NCBI RefSeq assembly: GCF_020103725.1
Contig: NZ_JAHXBG010000001.1
Coordinates: forward strand, 1 to 64,000
DNA length: 64,000 nt
Origin: Hyalangium gracile
GTDB lineage: Bacteria > Myxococcota > Myxococcia > Myxococcales > Myxococcaceae
Reading direction: 5' to 3'
Shown here: positions 7,629 through 16,555 of the stretch, piece after piece
Layout of the letters: every line of letters starts with the position of its first letter
How positions within the stretch are numbered: the stretch's first letter is position 1
Made by a program: the position numbers and the translations under genes
The notes under the pieces: generated by a model
Database searches by the model: none
What the model was told of the DNA's origin: nothing
What the model saw: the letters and a program-made list of their open reading frames with translations, nothing else

Positions 7629-8846
7629 TCACTCCGCCACCAGGGTCAGCTCGGTAATCTCGGGCGCGGGCCCCAGGCGCAGCGGAGGTCCCCAGTAGCC
7701 GGTGCCACGGCTGGTGTACACGCGGATGCCCGCGATGTGCGCCAGCCCGCGGATGACGGGCTGCTGGAGCTTCACGAAGAACATGAAGGGGAAGAGCTGG
7801 CCGCCGTGCGTGTGCCCGGACAGCTGCAGGTCCACGCGCAGCCCCTGGGCCAGGAACGCCGTGCGCGGCTGGTGCGCCAGGAGCACGCGCGGCACATCCT
7901 CCGGAGCCCCCTCGAGCGCCAGGTCCGGCCGGCACGCGTGGGCTGGATCCATGCGCCCGCCCTCGTGGTCAGTCACCCCGGCCACCACGAGCCGCGCCTC
8001 GGAGCGCTCGATGACGCGGTGCTCGTTGTGCAGCACGGTGAGCCCCAGCCGCGCCACCTCGGCGGCCCACGCGGCGCCTCCGTGGTAGTACTCGTGGTTG
8101 CCGGTGACGTAGTAGACGCCGAGCGGCGCGCGCAGCCCGGACAGCGGGGCCACCTCGTCGCGCAGCGTGCGCACGCTGCCGTCCACCAGGTCTCCCGTCA
8201 CCGCGATGATGTCCGGCTCCAGCGCGTTCACCTGCTCCACCACGCGGCGCAGGAAGTGCCTGTCCAGCGTGGGGCCGATGTGGACGTCGGAGATCTGCAC
8301 CACGCGCACGCCGTGCAGGCCCTGGCCCAGCTTCTGGACGGGAATCCGCAGCCGCTCCACCCGCGCGCGGCCGCGGGCGGTGAGGAAGGCGACGGCGAGC
8401 GCCGGCAGCACCACCGCCACCACGCCCGCCGCCTTGCCCCGCGCGAGCGCCTGGGCGTCGGGCGCCGAGCCCAGCAGGCCCCACACCGCGCCGAGCAGGT
8501 CCGCCACGAGCGTGGCCGTGAGCAGCAGCCCGAAGGTGCCCAGCCACAGCATGGACGTCCAGTACAGCGCCTGGTTCAGCGCGGTGGGCCGGCGGCGCGA
8601 GGCCACGAAGCCCATGGGGATGGAGAAGAAGAGCAGCGCCAGCGCTGCGTAGCCGAGCGCCTCCCACGGCTGCCCCAGGTTCGGCTCCGACACCAGCCGC
8701 AGCCCGAGGTAGCCATGCAGGCCGCCCACCAGGCCCACCACGAACACGATGGCGACCATGCCTCGGATGATGAGGCCGATGGGAACCTGGCTCAGCGGGA
8801 CACCGTCGTGCTGCTCGCGCTCCAAGCCCTGAGAGGACTCCGCCAT
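7629..8846 (-). CDS. Membrane-anchored calcineurin-like metallophosphoesterase
   Basis: 405 residues from ATG 8846, chosen for GGAG six bases upstream; in-frame ATGs at 8858 and 8900 lack such a site. Residues ~20-150 contain four hydrophobic segments (for example MVAIVFVVGLVGGLHGYLG). The C-terminal domain has the metallophosphoesterase blocks in order: DVHIG, GDLVDG, GNHEYY and GHTHGG, which bind two metal ions. The arrangement is that of the YaeI-like branch, whose members act on phosphoester or lipid-linked phosphate substrates. It probably sits in the inner membrane. The substrate is unknown. Convergent with the LysM gene. Confidence 0.85.
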   Translation of the reverse strand: MAESSQGLEREQHDGVPLSQVPIGLIIRGMVAIVFVVGLVGGLHGYLGLRLVSEPNLGQPWEALGYAALALLFFSIPMGFVASRRRPTALNQALYWTSMLWLGTFGLLLTATLVADLLGAVWGLLGSAPDAQALARGKAAGVVAVVLPALAVAFLTARGRARVERLRIPVQKLGQGLHGVRVVQISDVHIGPTLDRHFLRRVVEQVNALEPDIIAVTGDLVDGSVRTLRDEVAPLSGLRAPLGVYYVTGNHEYYHGGAAWAAEVARLGLTVLHNEHRVIERSEARLVVAGVTDHEGGRMDPAHACRPDLALEGAPEDVPRVLLAHQPRTAFLAQGLRVDLQLSGHTHGGQLFPFMFFVKLQQPVIRGLAHIAGIRVYTSRGTGYWGPPLRLGPAPEITELTLVAE

Positions 8847-9162
8847 CCGTCGCTCCATCCGCGGCGCAGGCCCTGCCGCCAGACTCGAGTACTCCAGCAT
8901 AACGAGGAGCCCGGAGCGGCGCCCGAGATCCAACCCGGCAGCTCACGGCGCCGGGAATAAGGGACGCGGCTCGGCCCCGGTGCTGAAGCGGGACCAGGTG
9001 ACGGGCATCGTCGGTGGCGAGCAGCCGGTACGAGGGCTGGCGCTCGTGCGCAGGACGCATCGAGAGTCCGGTGTACCTCGAGCTGCCTCCCACGCTCGCC
9101 GAGGGAGGGGACGCGCGGACAGTGGCGGCCCTCGGCCTCATCCTCGGCACGCCCTGAGCGGC
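8847..9162. other. 316-base intergenic region with a possible gene remnant
   Basis: It separates the phosphoesterase start (8846, minus) from the stop of the MYXO-CTERM gene (9163, minus). The only coding-like signal is the short plus-strand frame listed at 9014-9157. I see no clear promoter motif or hairpin. Confidence 0.5.
9014..9157 (+). pseudogene. Short coding-like frame, possible gene remnant
   Basis: A plus-strand frame from GTG 9014 to TGA 9155-9157 encodes 47 residues containing RYEGWRSCAGRIESPVYLEL and ARTVAALGLILGTP. Composition and G/C-ending codons look like real coding sequence, but two in-frame stops lie just upstream (8984, 8999), there is no ribosome binding site and the peptide is very short. 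It may be the decayed 3' end of a lost gene. It may also be a chance frame. Confidence 0.3.
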
Positions 9163-11238
9163 CTACTCCCGCCGCCGCAGCCGCGCCGCGCCCAGCCCGA
9201 CGAGCAGCGCCAGGGCGCCCATCCCCGCGCCCGGAGAGGCGCCACAGCCACAGCCCGCCTCGAGCACCTGGGGGGACTTCACCTCGAAGCGAGTCTCGCC
9301 GGAGGAAGCGCCCGCGAAGCCATTCTGGTCCCAGGCACGGACGATGGCGCCGTGAGCGCCCGGCGCGAGCTTCTGCGCATCGGTGAGCGTGTAGCGGAAG
9401 CGCCGCTGATCATCCAAGGGCACGCGGGCCACCTCGGCGCCGTCCACCTCGATGCTCACGGAGGCTCCGCTGGGGCTCATGCCCGCGAACGAGGTCAGCG
9501 CCTCCACCGCCTCGTCCTGCATGGGGACGACCAGGATGGGCGCGTCTCCGAACAGGCCTCCATCCCCGGTGGAGCCTCCATCCGGGGTGAAGCCTCCATC
9601 CGGGGTGGAGCCTCCATCCGGGATGCCGCCATCGCCTGGGTCTGCTCCCACGTCGAACTGGTTGACCGTGGAGCGCGGGCTGTAGGCGCCGAACACCTCC
9701 GCCGAGGCCTGCAGCGTGTGCGCGCCCGGAGCCATGTCCAGCGGCGGCTCGTACGTGAACACGCCCGAGCCGCCCGCCACCACCCGCGTGTAGGCCTCGC
9801 CATCCAGGAACAGGTGGACGACGACACCAGGATCCGCCGCGCCCTCGATGTGAGGCCGCCGGGGCAGCCCCGTGGCCCCGTTCGCGGGCTGGGTCAGCGT
9901 GGGCGTGGCAGGCACCTGGTACGGCAGCGGGTACTGCTGCTCGTCGCCCTGGGAGTCGCCGCTGTTGACGGAGTCCGGTCCCGCCCCATTGGTGTCGCCC
10001 GTCACCGTCGACTGTCCGCCGAGCCCGGCGACGACCGAGGTCTGACAGCTGATGGGATTGCCTTGCAGGAAGATGATGCCGCCGCCGCCCCCTCCGCCGG
10101 GGCCGGACGCATTGTCGGGACTCAGGGCGTCTCCTCCCGCCCCTCCCGACGCCCGCGCCAGGTTGCAGCTCAGCCCCTGCGCGGTACGCAGGGAGATGAA
10201 GCCTCCCGCGCCACCGCCTCCAGCTCCGTCATCGAGCGAGGACGCGGTGTACGTCCCCGTGGCGCCCATCGCGCTGAACAGACCCGCGCCGGAGATCTCC
10301 GACGCGCGGATGAGGATTGCTCCTCCTCCGGCGCCGCCCGCCGTCTTGGCATCCACATGCCCACCTCCGCCGCCGCCTCCACCTCCGAAGAGGAGCTGCT
10401 CGTAGGGCAGGTAGGCCACGCGCGCTCCGCCCAGACCGCCCCGCTCACTGTTGCTCTCGACGGTGAACCCGCCCTTGCCGCCGATGCCGGCGTGGCCTCC
10501 TCCGGCGCCCCCGGAGTTGTGGCACACACCGCTCCCGCCGCCGTTGGCCAGGTTGCCCCGCCCGGACGCGGCGCCGAAGCGCCCGGCCACCACGCTCTCT
10601 CCTTTATAGGAACCGCCGTTGCCGGCAGCCTCATCGAGCGAGATGCATTGCTCGAGGTTGGGGTGGTTCACGAAGGCGCCGCCGCGAAAGCCCGCGCCAT
10701 CCGCGACGATGGCCCCCTCCACGGTCACCCGCCCCGTGGCCAGCAGGGCCACGATGCCGCCCACGCTCCCATTCCAGGGCAGGGCCCTCACGGACGCTCC
10801 CGCGCTCACCCGGAAGGTCGTGTACTCGGGCACGCTCACCACCTGCGACACGTTCGCCGCGTAGCTGTGCTGCAGCGGAGCGGTCAGCACCAGCCCGGTG
10901 TCGCGCACGCTCTCCACCCGTGCGTACTCGAAGCGCCCCACGGGGCCGCTGCTGAGGTTGATGGGGCGCTGGTCTCCCGAGACGGGCGCGGGCTGCAGGC
11001 CCGCGGCCTGATGGATGAGCACCAGCCCTCCCACCGTGAAGAGTCCTGAGTTGGTGAGGGTCAGCTCCTTCGTCCCCGCCGGCGCGCTGAGGGTGAGCTG
11101 CCCGTAGCGGTTGATGACCGTGTTGGGAGCATCCACCCGCAGGGAGCCATTCCGGCCTGTCCCCAGCCCGAAGGTGTCCGGCTCAGCCAGCGCCGCTCCC
11201 GAGACGAGCAGGCCCAGCAGGAAGAGTTGGATCCGCAT
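9163..11238 (-). CDS. Secreted surface protein with Gly-rich region, Ig-like domains and MYXO-CTERM tail (AgmC-like)
   Basis: 691 residues, ATG 11238. Signal peptide MRIQLFLLGLLVSGAALA. Residues ~130-430 are extremely Gly-rich ([25 protein letters not shown]), as in AgmC-like gliding-motility surface proteins. One Ig-like domain follows (~460-540), then an Asp/Gly repeat linker (PDGGSTPDGGFTPDGG), another Ig-like domain, and a C-terminal MYXO-CTERM sorting signal: GCGCG, a hydrophobic stretch GALALLVGLGAARL, then RRRE. In myxobacteria this tail directs proteins to cleavage and surface anchoring. Naming it AgmC would need a database match. A small hypothetical gene starts 45 bases beyond its start, same strand. 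Confidence 0.8.
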   Translation of the reverse strand: MRIQLFLLGLLVSGAALAEPDTFGLGTGRNGSLRVDAPNTVINRYGQLTLSAPAGTKELTLTNSGLFTVGGLVLIHQAAGLQPAPVSGDQRPINLSSGPVGRFEYARVESVRDTGLVLTAPLQHSYAANVSQVVSVPEYTTFRVSAGASVRALPWNGSVGGIVALLATGRVTVEGAIVADGAGFRGGAFVNHPNLEQCISLDEAAGNGGSYKGESVVAGRFGAASGRGNLANGGGSGVCHNSGGAGGGHAGIGGKGGFTVESNSERGGLGGARVAYLPYEQLLFGGGGGGGGGHVDAKTAGGAGGGAILIRASEISGAGLFSAMGATGTYTASSLDDGAGGGGAGGFISLRTAQGLSCNLARASGGAGGDALSPDNASGPGGGGGGGIIFLQGNPISCQTSVVAGLGGQSTVTGDTNGAGPDSVNSGDSQGDEQQYPLPYQVPATPTLTQPANGATGLPRRPHIEGAADPGVVVHLFLDGEAYTRVVAGGSGVFTYEPPLDMAPGAHTLQASAEVFGAYSPRSTVNQFDVGADPGDGGIPDGGSTPDGGFTPDGGSTGDGGLFGDAPILVVPMQDEAVEALTSFAGMSPSGASVSIEVDGAEVARVPLDDQRRFRYTLTDAQKLAPGAHGAIVRAWDQNGFAGASSGETRFEVKSPQVLEAGCGCGASPGAGMGALALLVGLGAARLRRRE
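9557..9628. repeat. Four 18-bp tandem repeats
   Basis: Four near-identical 18-base units (CCTCCATCCGGGGTGGAG type) start at 9557, 9575, 9593 and 9611. They encode the DGG-S/F-TP linker of the surface protein. The unit is a multiple of three, so copy changes keep the frame. Confidence 0.85.
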
Positions 11239-11283
11239 GGGGCCATGCTGCCCCAGCTTGCCAAGGGAGGTCGAGCCTGGGGG

Positions 11284-11793
11284 TCAGCTCCTCGACGATC
11301 CCTCGGCGATCGGAGCCAGGTCGCGCGCGTTCACGGGAGCGAAGAAGGACTGGCGCAGCAGGCGCGGCAGGGCTCGCTTGTCCACGCACAGCAGCTGGAG
11401 CGCATCCATCCACTCGCCGAGCACGGCGATGGCGCGGACGTCCGGGGCTTCCCGGTAGAGATCATTCATGTTGTGGACGAGCGCGCTCAGGTCCTCCACC
11501 TCCCAGCGCTCGGTGTTCTCGCCGACGAGCACGTGCAGCTCCAGCGTACGGCGCTCACGCACATCCACGAGCTTGAAGCCCCGAGCCGCGCCACCCATGG
11601 CCTGGGTGAGCGGGCCGACGAGCTCGTCCGGCCGCACACCCAGCGCGACGGAGAGGCCCCCGTGGAGCAGGCCGGCGTCGCACAGGCGCAGCAGGGACAC
11701 CTCTGGCGGCTCGCCGGGAACGAGCACCTCGGTGACGGCCGCGCGGTCCTTCAGGAGCCGCTCTCGGGCCAGCAGATCGGGCAGGGAAGCCAT
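11284..11793 (-). CDS. Conserved hypothetical protein
   Basis: 169 residues from ATG 11793 (starts MASLPDLLARERLL); a GTG three codons upstream is possible. No signal peptide, no membrane segment. Visible stretches are EVSLLRLCDAGLLHGGLSVA, GFKLVDVRERRTLELHVLVG and LSALVHNMNDLYREAPDVRA. The overall alpha/beta layout recalls small domains without catalytic motifs. It lies between the methyltransferase and the MYXO-CTERM gene on the same strand (108- and 45-base gaps), so co-transcription is possible. Function unknown. Confidence 0.7.
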   Translation of the reverse strand: MASLPDLLARERLLKDRAAVTEVLVPGEPPEVSLLRLCDAGLLHGGLSVALGVRPDELVGPLTQAMGGAARGFKLVDVRERRTLELHVLVGENTERWEVEDLSALVHNMNDLYREAPDVRAIAVLGEWMDALQLLCVDKRALPRLLRQSFFAPVNARDLAPIAEGSSRS

Positions 11794-11901
11794 GGCGCGC
11801 ACCCTACCCCCGCCGCGACGGAAGCGGGATGGCGCAGAGCGCTCCAGGCACCGGCAGGCGACACACCCCGACGTGGGGATGGGCCAAGGGAAGGCCCTGG
11901 C

Positions 11902-12681
11902 TCAAGGGCGTGTGGCCAGGAGGGCGAACACGCGGTGGGGAATGGAGAGCGGATCCCGCGGAAAGCGCGCGGAGAGGAGCGCGGCGTGAGCCTCGTCGAA
12001 GCGGGCGACCTGGTCGTTCGGGAGCGAGCCTCCCACCTTCGCGCTCGCGCGGACGCGGCCTCGCCAGCCCTCGTGGGTGTAGGGCACGTCCACGTCGAAG
12101 GAGAAGGACTGCAGGCGGACGAACCCGGCGGCGCCCGCGTCCTGGAACCACTGAGGGTAGAGGCCCATGCCGTGCCCGTACCGGACGTAGGGCTGGAGGG
12201 GGCCGGGGTTGAAGGTGTCGATGAGCGCCTCGGTGGCCTCCACGACGTTCCCCGGCAGGGAGAGCCAGTCGAAGTGGGCGATGACGAGCCGGCCTCCAGG
12301 CACGAGCAGCCGCAGGGCCTCCCGGGCCGCGGCGGGCCGGTCGAACCAGTGCCAGCACTGGCCGGCGGTGACGAGCTCGAACGCGCCGGAGGTCTGCTCG
12401 GTGCGCTCGGCCGGGGCCCGCCGGTAGTCGATGGAGAGCCCCTCCTCGGAGGCGAGCCGCCGGGCCGTCTCCAGCATGGGCTCCGAGATGTCGAGCCCCG
12501 TGACGGAGCACCCGTGTCGCGCGAGCCCTCGGGCCAGCGTGCCCGTGCCCGTCCCGAGGTCCACGGCGCGCAGCCCGGGCCGCAGGACGCCCTCCTTCAC
12601 GAGCCGCTCGAAGAAGGACTCTGGGAAGCCCGCGCGGTGCTTCGCGTAGTCGTCCGCCGTCCGCCCGAAGTCCGCCTGCAT
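11902..12681 (-). CDS. SAM-dependent methyltransferase (class I)
   Basis: 259 residues from ATG 12681, preceded by AGGGAGGA at good spacing. The N-terminal DFGRTADDYAKHRAGFPESF is typical of UbiE/COQ5-type and Methyltransf_11 proteins. Motif I is AVDLGTGTGTLARGLA (SAM binding) and the acidic loop is VTGLDISEPMLETARR. Later blocks are FELVTAGQCWHWFD and LRLLVPGGRLVIAHFDW. The WHWFD block is common in small-molecule methyltransferases of this group. Substrate unknown. Transcribed divergently from the citrate synthase-like gene with 142 bases between the starts. Confidence 0.85.
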   Translation of the reverse strand: MQADFGRTADDYAKHRAGFPESFFERLVKEGVLRPGLRAVDLGTGTGTLARGLARHGCSVTGLDISEPMLETARRLASEEGLSIDYRRAPAERTEQTSGAFELVTAGQCWHWFDRPAAAREALRLLVPGGRLVIAHFDWLSLPGNVVEATEALIDTFNPGPLQPYVRYGHGMGLYPQWFQDAGAAGFVRLQSFSFDVDVPYTHEGWRGRVRASAKVGGSLPNDQVARFDEAHAALLSARFPRDPLSIPHRVFALLATRP

Positions 12682-12823
12682 GACCGTCCTCCCTGCCGCT
12701 CCGAGGTTCATCTCGACAGCAAGTCGAGTCGAGTCGACAATTCTCCCGGAGGCTTCGACAGGCATGGTGAAGCGGAGCGATGGCCGGGCTCAAGCTCGAT
12801 TCGATGATCGACATGAGGAGCTG

Positions 12824-14059
12824 ATGACGGCGGCCCAGGCGTCGGCGCTGCTGGGCGTGAAGCGGGCGACGCTCTACACGTACGTGAGCCGAGGGCTCGT
12901 GCGGTGTGTGCCCGAGCCGGGCACCAAGGAGAACCGGTACGTCCGCGCGGACCTGGAGCGGCTGAAGGCGCGGCACGACGCCCGGGCGGGGCACGCGGCG
13001 GTGGCCTCGGGAGCGCTGCGCTGGGGCGAGCCCGTCATCGACTCGTCCATCTCCCGCGTGGGGGCGGAGGGGCTGGCCTATCGCAAGCACCTGGCGGTGG
13101 AGCTGGCGGTGCAAGGGCGCTCCTTCGAGCAGGTGGCGGAGCTGCTGTGGACGGGCGAGCTGCCGGACACCGCCATGCAGTGGCCAGCGCCCGAGCTTCC
13201 GTTTCCCCCCTCGTCGCTGGTGGGCCTGCTGCCCCGGGATGCGCCTCCGCTCACCGTGCTGTCGGCGGTGATGCCGCTGCTGGCGGCGGCGGACCCCGTT
13301 CGCTTCGCCGCGCCTCCGGAGCAGGAGCGGCTCCGGGCCCGACGCGTGCTGCGTCAGCTCGGAGCGTGGGTGGGCGGAGCTCAAGGGGCGTCGCGGGTGG
13401 CGCAGGCGCTGAAGGAAGAGACGGTGGCGGCCTCGCTGGCTCGGGCGCTGGGGGTGGAGGTGAGGCGAGCGGTGGAGCCCCTCAACCGGGCGCTGGTGCT
13501 GTGCGCGGACCACGAGCTGAACGTCTCCACCTTCACGGCGCGCGTGACGGCCTCCTCCGGAGCGGACCTCTATGCGTGCGTGAGCGCGGCGCTGGCGGCG
13601 CTCTCGGGCCCGCGGCATGGCGGCGCCTGCGACCGCATCGAAGCGCTGATGCAGGAGGTGGGGCGCCCGGAGCGCGCGGCCACGGTGGTGCGCGAGCGGC
13701 TGCGGCGGGGCGAGTCCGTCCCGGGTTTCGGACATCCGCTCTACCCGGAGGGAGATCCCCGCACGCCTCCGCTGCTGGAGGTGGCGTGGGGCGTGCGGCC
13801 GGAGCCCACCGCGGTGCGCATGGTGCGCGCGGTGGTGGAGGCCATGGCCGAGGCGGGGCACCCGCCACCCACGGTGGACCTTGGACTCGTGGCACTGTCG
13901 GCGGCGCTGGGGCTGCCTCCGGGCGCGGCGGCGGCGGTGTTCGCGGTGGGGCGCGCGGCGGGCTGGGTGGCCCACGTGCTGGAGCAGCGTGAGCAGGGCC
14001 ACCTGCTGCGCCCACGTGCGAGGTACGTGGAGCCGCCTCCCCACCAGTCCACCCCCTGA
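12824..14059 (+). CDS. Citrate synthase-family protein with N-terminal helix-turn-helix
   Basis: 411 residues from ATG 12824 (GAGGAG just upstream); ATG 12764 would add 20 residues. Residues 1-50 form a MerR/excisionase-type HTH (AAQASALLGVKRATLYTYV). The rest is a citrate synthase fold with recognisable active-site blocks: ADHELNVST (His230), GPRHGG (His265), GFGHPLYP (His304) and VDLGL (Asp352). Known proteins of this HTH-citrate synthase type are annotated as citrate or methylcitrate synthases; whether they bind DNA is unclear. It stands alone, divergent from a methyltransferase, so it is probably not the main TCA enzyme. Confidence 0.82.
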   Translation: MTAAQASALLGVKRATLYTYVSRGLVRCVPEPGTKENRYVRADLERLKARHDARAGHAAVASGALRWGEPVIDSSISRVGAEGLAYRKHLAVELAVQGRSFEQVAELLWTGELPDTAMQWPAPELPFPPSSLVGLLPRDAPPLTVLSAVMPLLAAADPVRFAAPPEQERLRARRVLRQLGAWVGGAQGASRVAQALKEETVAASLARALGVEVRRAVEPLNRALVLCADHELNVSTFTARVTASSGADLYACVSAALAALSGPRHGGACDRIEALMQEVGRPERAATVVRERLRRGESVPGFGHPLYPEGDPRTPPLLEVAWGVRPEPTAVRMVRAVVEAMAEAGHPPPTVDLGLVALSAALGLPPGAAAAVFAVGRAAGWVAHVLEQREQGHLLRPRARYVEPPPHQSTP

Positions 14060-14077
14060 CCGGTCGCTGCCTGTCCG

Positions 14078-14102
14078 AACTGGTCTGCTTGTCATACCAG
14101 TT
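14078..14102. promoter_or_regulatory. Inverted repeat AACTGGT-N11-ACCAGTT, copy 1
   Basis: Perfect 7-bp arms at 14078-14084 and 14096-14102 with 11 bases between. It lies 18 bases after the citrate synthase stop and about 250 bases before the lipoprotein gene. An element with the same arms, spacing and CAT before the right arm occurs at 29682-29706. It could be a repressor operator or a dispersed extragenic element. The rest of the 291-base gap (14060-14350) shows nothing else I can name. Confidence 0.5.
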
Positions 14103-14350
14103 GGGTACCGGCCCGCGCACAGGGGGCCTCCCTGGCCGGGCAGTCCTTGGCGGAGGCGCCTCCCGAGCACCGGAGTACATCTGCTGGGGCCGATCGTTCA
14201 CCGGTTGTCATGGTTCCCCACACACAGCGCGAGGTGGCGGACGCTCCCGCGGCAGGCTCCAGCAGCCCGCACTCCCCTCCCGGAGCAGCGACACCAACAT
14301 GAGGACCGACGCACGGGCGGTCGGGGCCCGCGCCGCACCAGGAAGACACC

Positions 14351-15085
14351 ATGCCTCGTTCCTATCGCTGGCCACATCCCCTGCTGCTGAGCCTGCTGCT
14401 GGGCCTGTCATCGGCCTGCTCGGAGTCCATCGACGGGCCCGACGGGCGGCGCGATCTGCTCTTCACCTTCGACGGGAGCACGCAGGGCTGGAGCTCCGGC
14501 TTCACGGACCTGGCGCCGATCCAGGAACCGAGCGTCGACTTCCTCTTCGAGCGCCGCGAGCTCCCCACCGAGACGCAGCTCATGGGAGGCGCGCTCTTCC
14601 TCTCGGGAAGGAACGTGAGCGACGACCTCTTCATGTTCGTCGCGCACCCGGTGGAGGACCTGAGGCCCGACACGCCCTACTCGCTCGTCTTCGAGCTGGA
14701 GCTGGCGAGCAACGCGGCCACGGGCTGCACGGGCATCGGCGGCGCTCCGGGCGAGAGCGTGTTCCTCAAGGTGGGAGCCGCGAGCGTCCAGCCCGCGCGC
14801 GTGACGAACGAGACGGGCCACTACCGGCTCAACGTGGACAAGGGGAACCAGTCGGAGGGCGGCGCCAACGCGCAGGTAGTGGGAGACATCGCCAATGGCT
14901 CGACGGACTGCACCAGCCCCACCTACCGGCGCATCACCCGGGACAACCGGGACGACCCGCTCCGCATCACCTCGAACAGCGAGGGTCGGCTCTGGCTGCT
15001 GGTCGGCACGGACTCGGGTTTCGAAGGCAACACCGCGCTCTACTTCGACACGATTCGTGTCGTCCTCGAGCCGGCCGAGCAATAG
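14351..15085 (+). CDS. Secreted lipoprotein, unknown function
   Basis: 244 residues, ATG 14351 with GGAAG upstream. Signal peptide with lipobox LSSAC: hydrophobic LLLSLLLGLSSA then Cys23, followed by Ser (outer-membrane type retention signal by the +2 rule). The mature part is a beta-rich domain with FTFDGSTQGWSSGF, typical of a carbohydrate-binding-like jelly roll, and two Cys-containing loops (ATGCTGIGG, GSTDCTSP). GNTALYFDTIRVVLEP at the end matches that fold. No catalytic motif. It precedes a small membrane protein gene by 9 bases. Confidence 0.75.
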   Translation: MPRSYRWPHPLLLSLLLGLSSACSESIDGPDGRRDLLFTFDGSTQGWSSGFTDLAPIQEPSVDFLFERRELPTETQLMGGALFLSGRNVSDDLFMFVAHPVEDLRPDTPYSLVFELELASNAATGCTGIGGAPGESVFLKVGAASVQPARVTNETGHYRLNVDKGNQSEGGANAQVVGDIANGSTDCTSPTYRRITRDNRDDPLRITSNSEGRLWLLVGTDSGFEGNTALYFDTIRVVLEPAEQ

Positions 15086-15094
15086 GGTGGACCC

Positions 15095-15394
15095 GTGACG
15101 ACCACCCGCTCCTATCCCCCCTGGCTCATCGTCTCGCGGATGCTGGGCACCGCGGCGCTCATCGGCGCGCTGGCGGTGACGCTCAAGCCCGGCGTGGCGC
15201 CGCCCCTGCTCGGGCCCATCTTCATCTTCGCGTTCCTGGTGCTGCGCCTGGGCAGCGAGTGGACGCTCGCCATCCGCTACCCGGACGAAGAAGGCCGCCA
15301 CCGACGCTCGGCGATCCTCAATACGGTGATCGCGCTCGTCGTGACGGCCTTCTGGTTCTACGCCCGCAGCCGCGGGCTGGGGCGCTGGGGCTGA
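15095..15394 (+). CDS. Small membrane protein
   Basis: 99 residues from GTG 15095 with AGGGTGG upstream. Three hydrophobic segments: MLGTAALIGALAVTL, PPLLGPIFIFAFLVLRLG and ILNTVIALVVTAFWFYA. It begins 9 bases after the lipoprotein gene, so the two are likely co-transcribed. Its stop abuts that of convergent ychF with no gap. No known family. Confidence 0.7.
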   Translation: MTTTRSYPPWLIVSRMLGTAALIGALAVTLKPGVAPPLLGPIFIFAFLVLRLGSEWTLAIRYPDEEGRHRRSAILNTVIALVVTAFWFYARSRGLGRWG

Positions 15395-16504
15395 CTACAC
15401 GTTGAAGCGGAAGTGCATGCAGTCGCCGTCCTGGACGACGTACTCCTTGCCTTCCACGCGCAGCAGGCCCTTCTCCTTCACGGCGGACTCGCTGCCGAGC
15501 TTGATCAGGTCCTCCCAGCGCATCACCTCGGCCTTGATGAAGCCGCGCTCGAAGTCCGAGTGGATGACGCCGGCCGCCTGGGGGGCCTTGTAGCCCTTGT
15601 GAATGGTCCAGGCGCGGCACTCCTGCTCGCCCACCGTGAAGTACGTGAACAGGCCCAGCAGCTTGTAGCCGGCGCGCACCACCTTGTGCAGGCCCGGCTC
15701 GCTCAGCCCGGCGCTCTCCAGGAAGCCCGGCCGCTCCTCCTCGGGCAACTGCTGGATCTCCGCCTCCATGGCCGCGGCGAGCACCACCACCTCGGCGCCC
15801 TCCTTCTGGGCCATCTCCTTCACGGCGCGCACGTGCGGAGACTCATCCTCCTTGCCGATCTGCCCCTCGGAGATGTTCGCCACGTACAGCACCGGCTTGT
15901 CCGTGAGCAGGAACAGCTCGCGGATGGCGGCGCGCTCGTCGTCCGTCAGCTTCTGTCCGCGCACGGTGATGCCCGCGTCCAGGCCAGCCTTGACCTTGTC
16001 CAGCAGCGTCAGCTCCGCCTTGGCCTCGTCGCCCGCCTTGCCGCCCATCTTGGCGTTGCGCTGGGCGCGCTCGCGGCGCTTCTCCACCGTCTCCAGGTCC
16101 TTGAGGCACAGCTCCGTGTCCACCACGTCCCGGTCCCGCACCGGATCCACGCCGCCCTCGACGTGGGTGACGTTGTCATCCACGAAGCAGCGCAGCACGT
16201 GCAGCACCGCGTCCACCTGGCGGATGTTGGCCAGGAACTGGTTGCCCAGGCCCTCGCCCTTGGAGGCGCCTCGCACCAGGCCGGCGATGTCCACGAACTC
16301 CAGCGAGGTGGGGATCTTCTTCAGGGGCTTGATGAGCACCGACAGCTTGTCCAGCCGCTCGTCCGGCACCGGCACCACGCCCACGTTCGGCTCGATGGTG
16401 CAGAACGGGTAGTTGGCCGCCTGAGCACCGGCGGCGGACAGCGCATTGAAGAGGGTGGACTTGCCCACGTTGGGCAGCCCGACGATTCCGATGGAGAGAC
16501 CCAT
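15395..16504 (-). CDS. ychF: Redox-regulated ATPase YchF (Obg family)
   Basis: 369 residues, ATG 16504, near full length for the family (~363). It has an Obg-type G domain with P-loop GLPNVGKST (residues 9-17), DIAGLV, and the altered G4 motif NISE in place of NKxD, which in YchF gives ATP rather than GTP preference. A coiled-coil insert follows (DTELCLKDLETVEKRRERA). The C-terminal TGS domain includes FTYFTVGEQECRAWTIHKG and ends DCMHFRFNV. YchF acts in the cytosol, binds ribosomes and affects oxidative stress and translation fidelity. It is 51 bases downstream of atpF on the same strand and may be read with the ATP synthase genes. Confidence 0.97.
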   Translation of the reverse strand: MGLSIGIVGLPNVGKSTLFNALSAAGAQAANYPFCTIEPNVGVVPVPDERLDKLSVLIKPLKKIPTSLEFVDIAGLVRGASKGEGLGNQFLANIRQVDAVLHVLRCFVDDNVTHVEGGVDPVRDRDVVDTELCLKDLETVEKRRERAQRNAKMGGKAGDEAKAELTLLDKVKAGLDAGITVRGQKLTDDERAAIRELFLLTDKPVLYVANISEGQIGKEDESPHVRAVKEMAQKEGAEVVVLAAAMEAEIQQLPEEERPGFLESAGLSEPGLHKVVRAGYKLLGLFTYFTVGEQECRAWTIHKGYKAPQAAGVIHSDFERGFIKAEVMRWEDLIKLGSESAVKEKGLLRVEGKEYVVQDGDCMHFRFNV

Positions 16505-16555
16505 GACGGTTCCTTGGAACAGCTCCGGCGGCGGGCTGCTTCCCGGCGAGCCGGG

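Noticed and set aside
12726-12740. GTCGA direct repeats between the methyltransferase and citrate synthase-like genes
   Set aside because: Three short units only, no symmetry beyond GTCGAC; not enough to call an operator.
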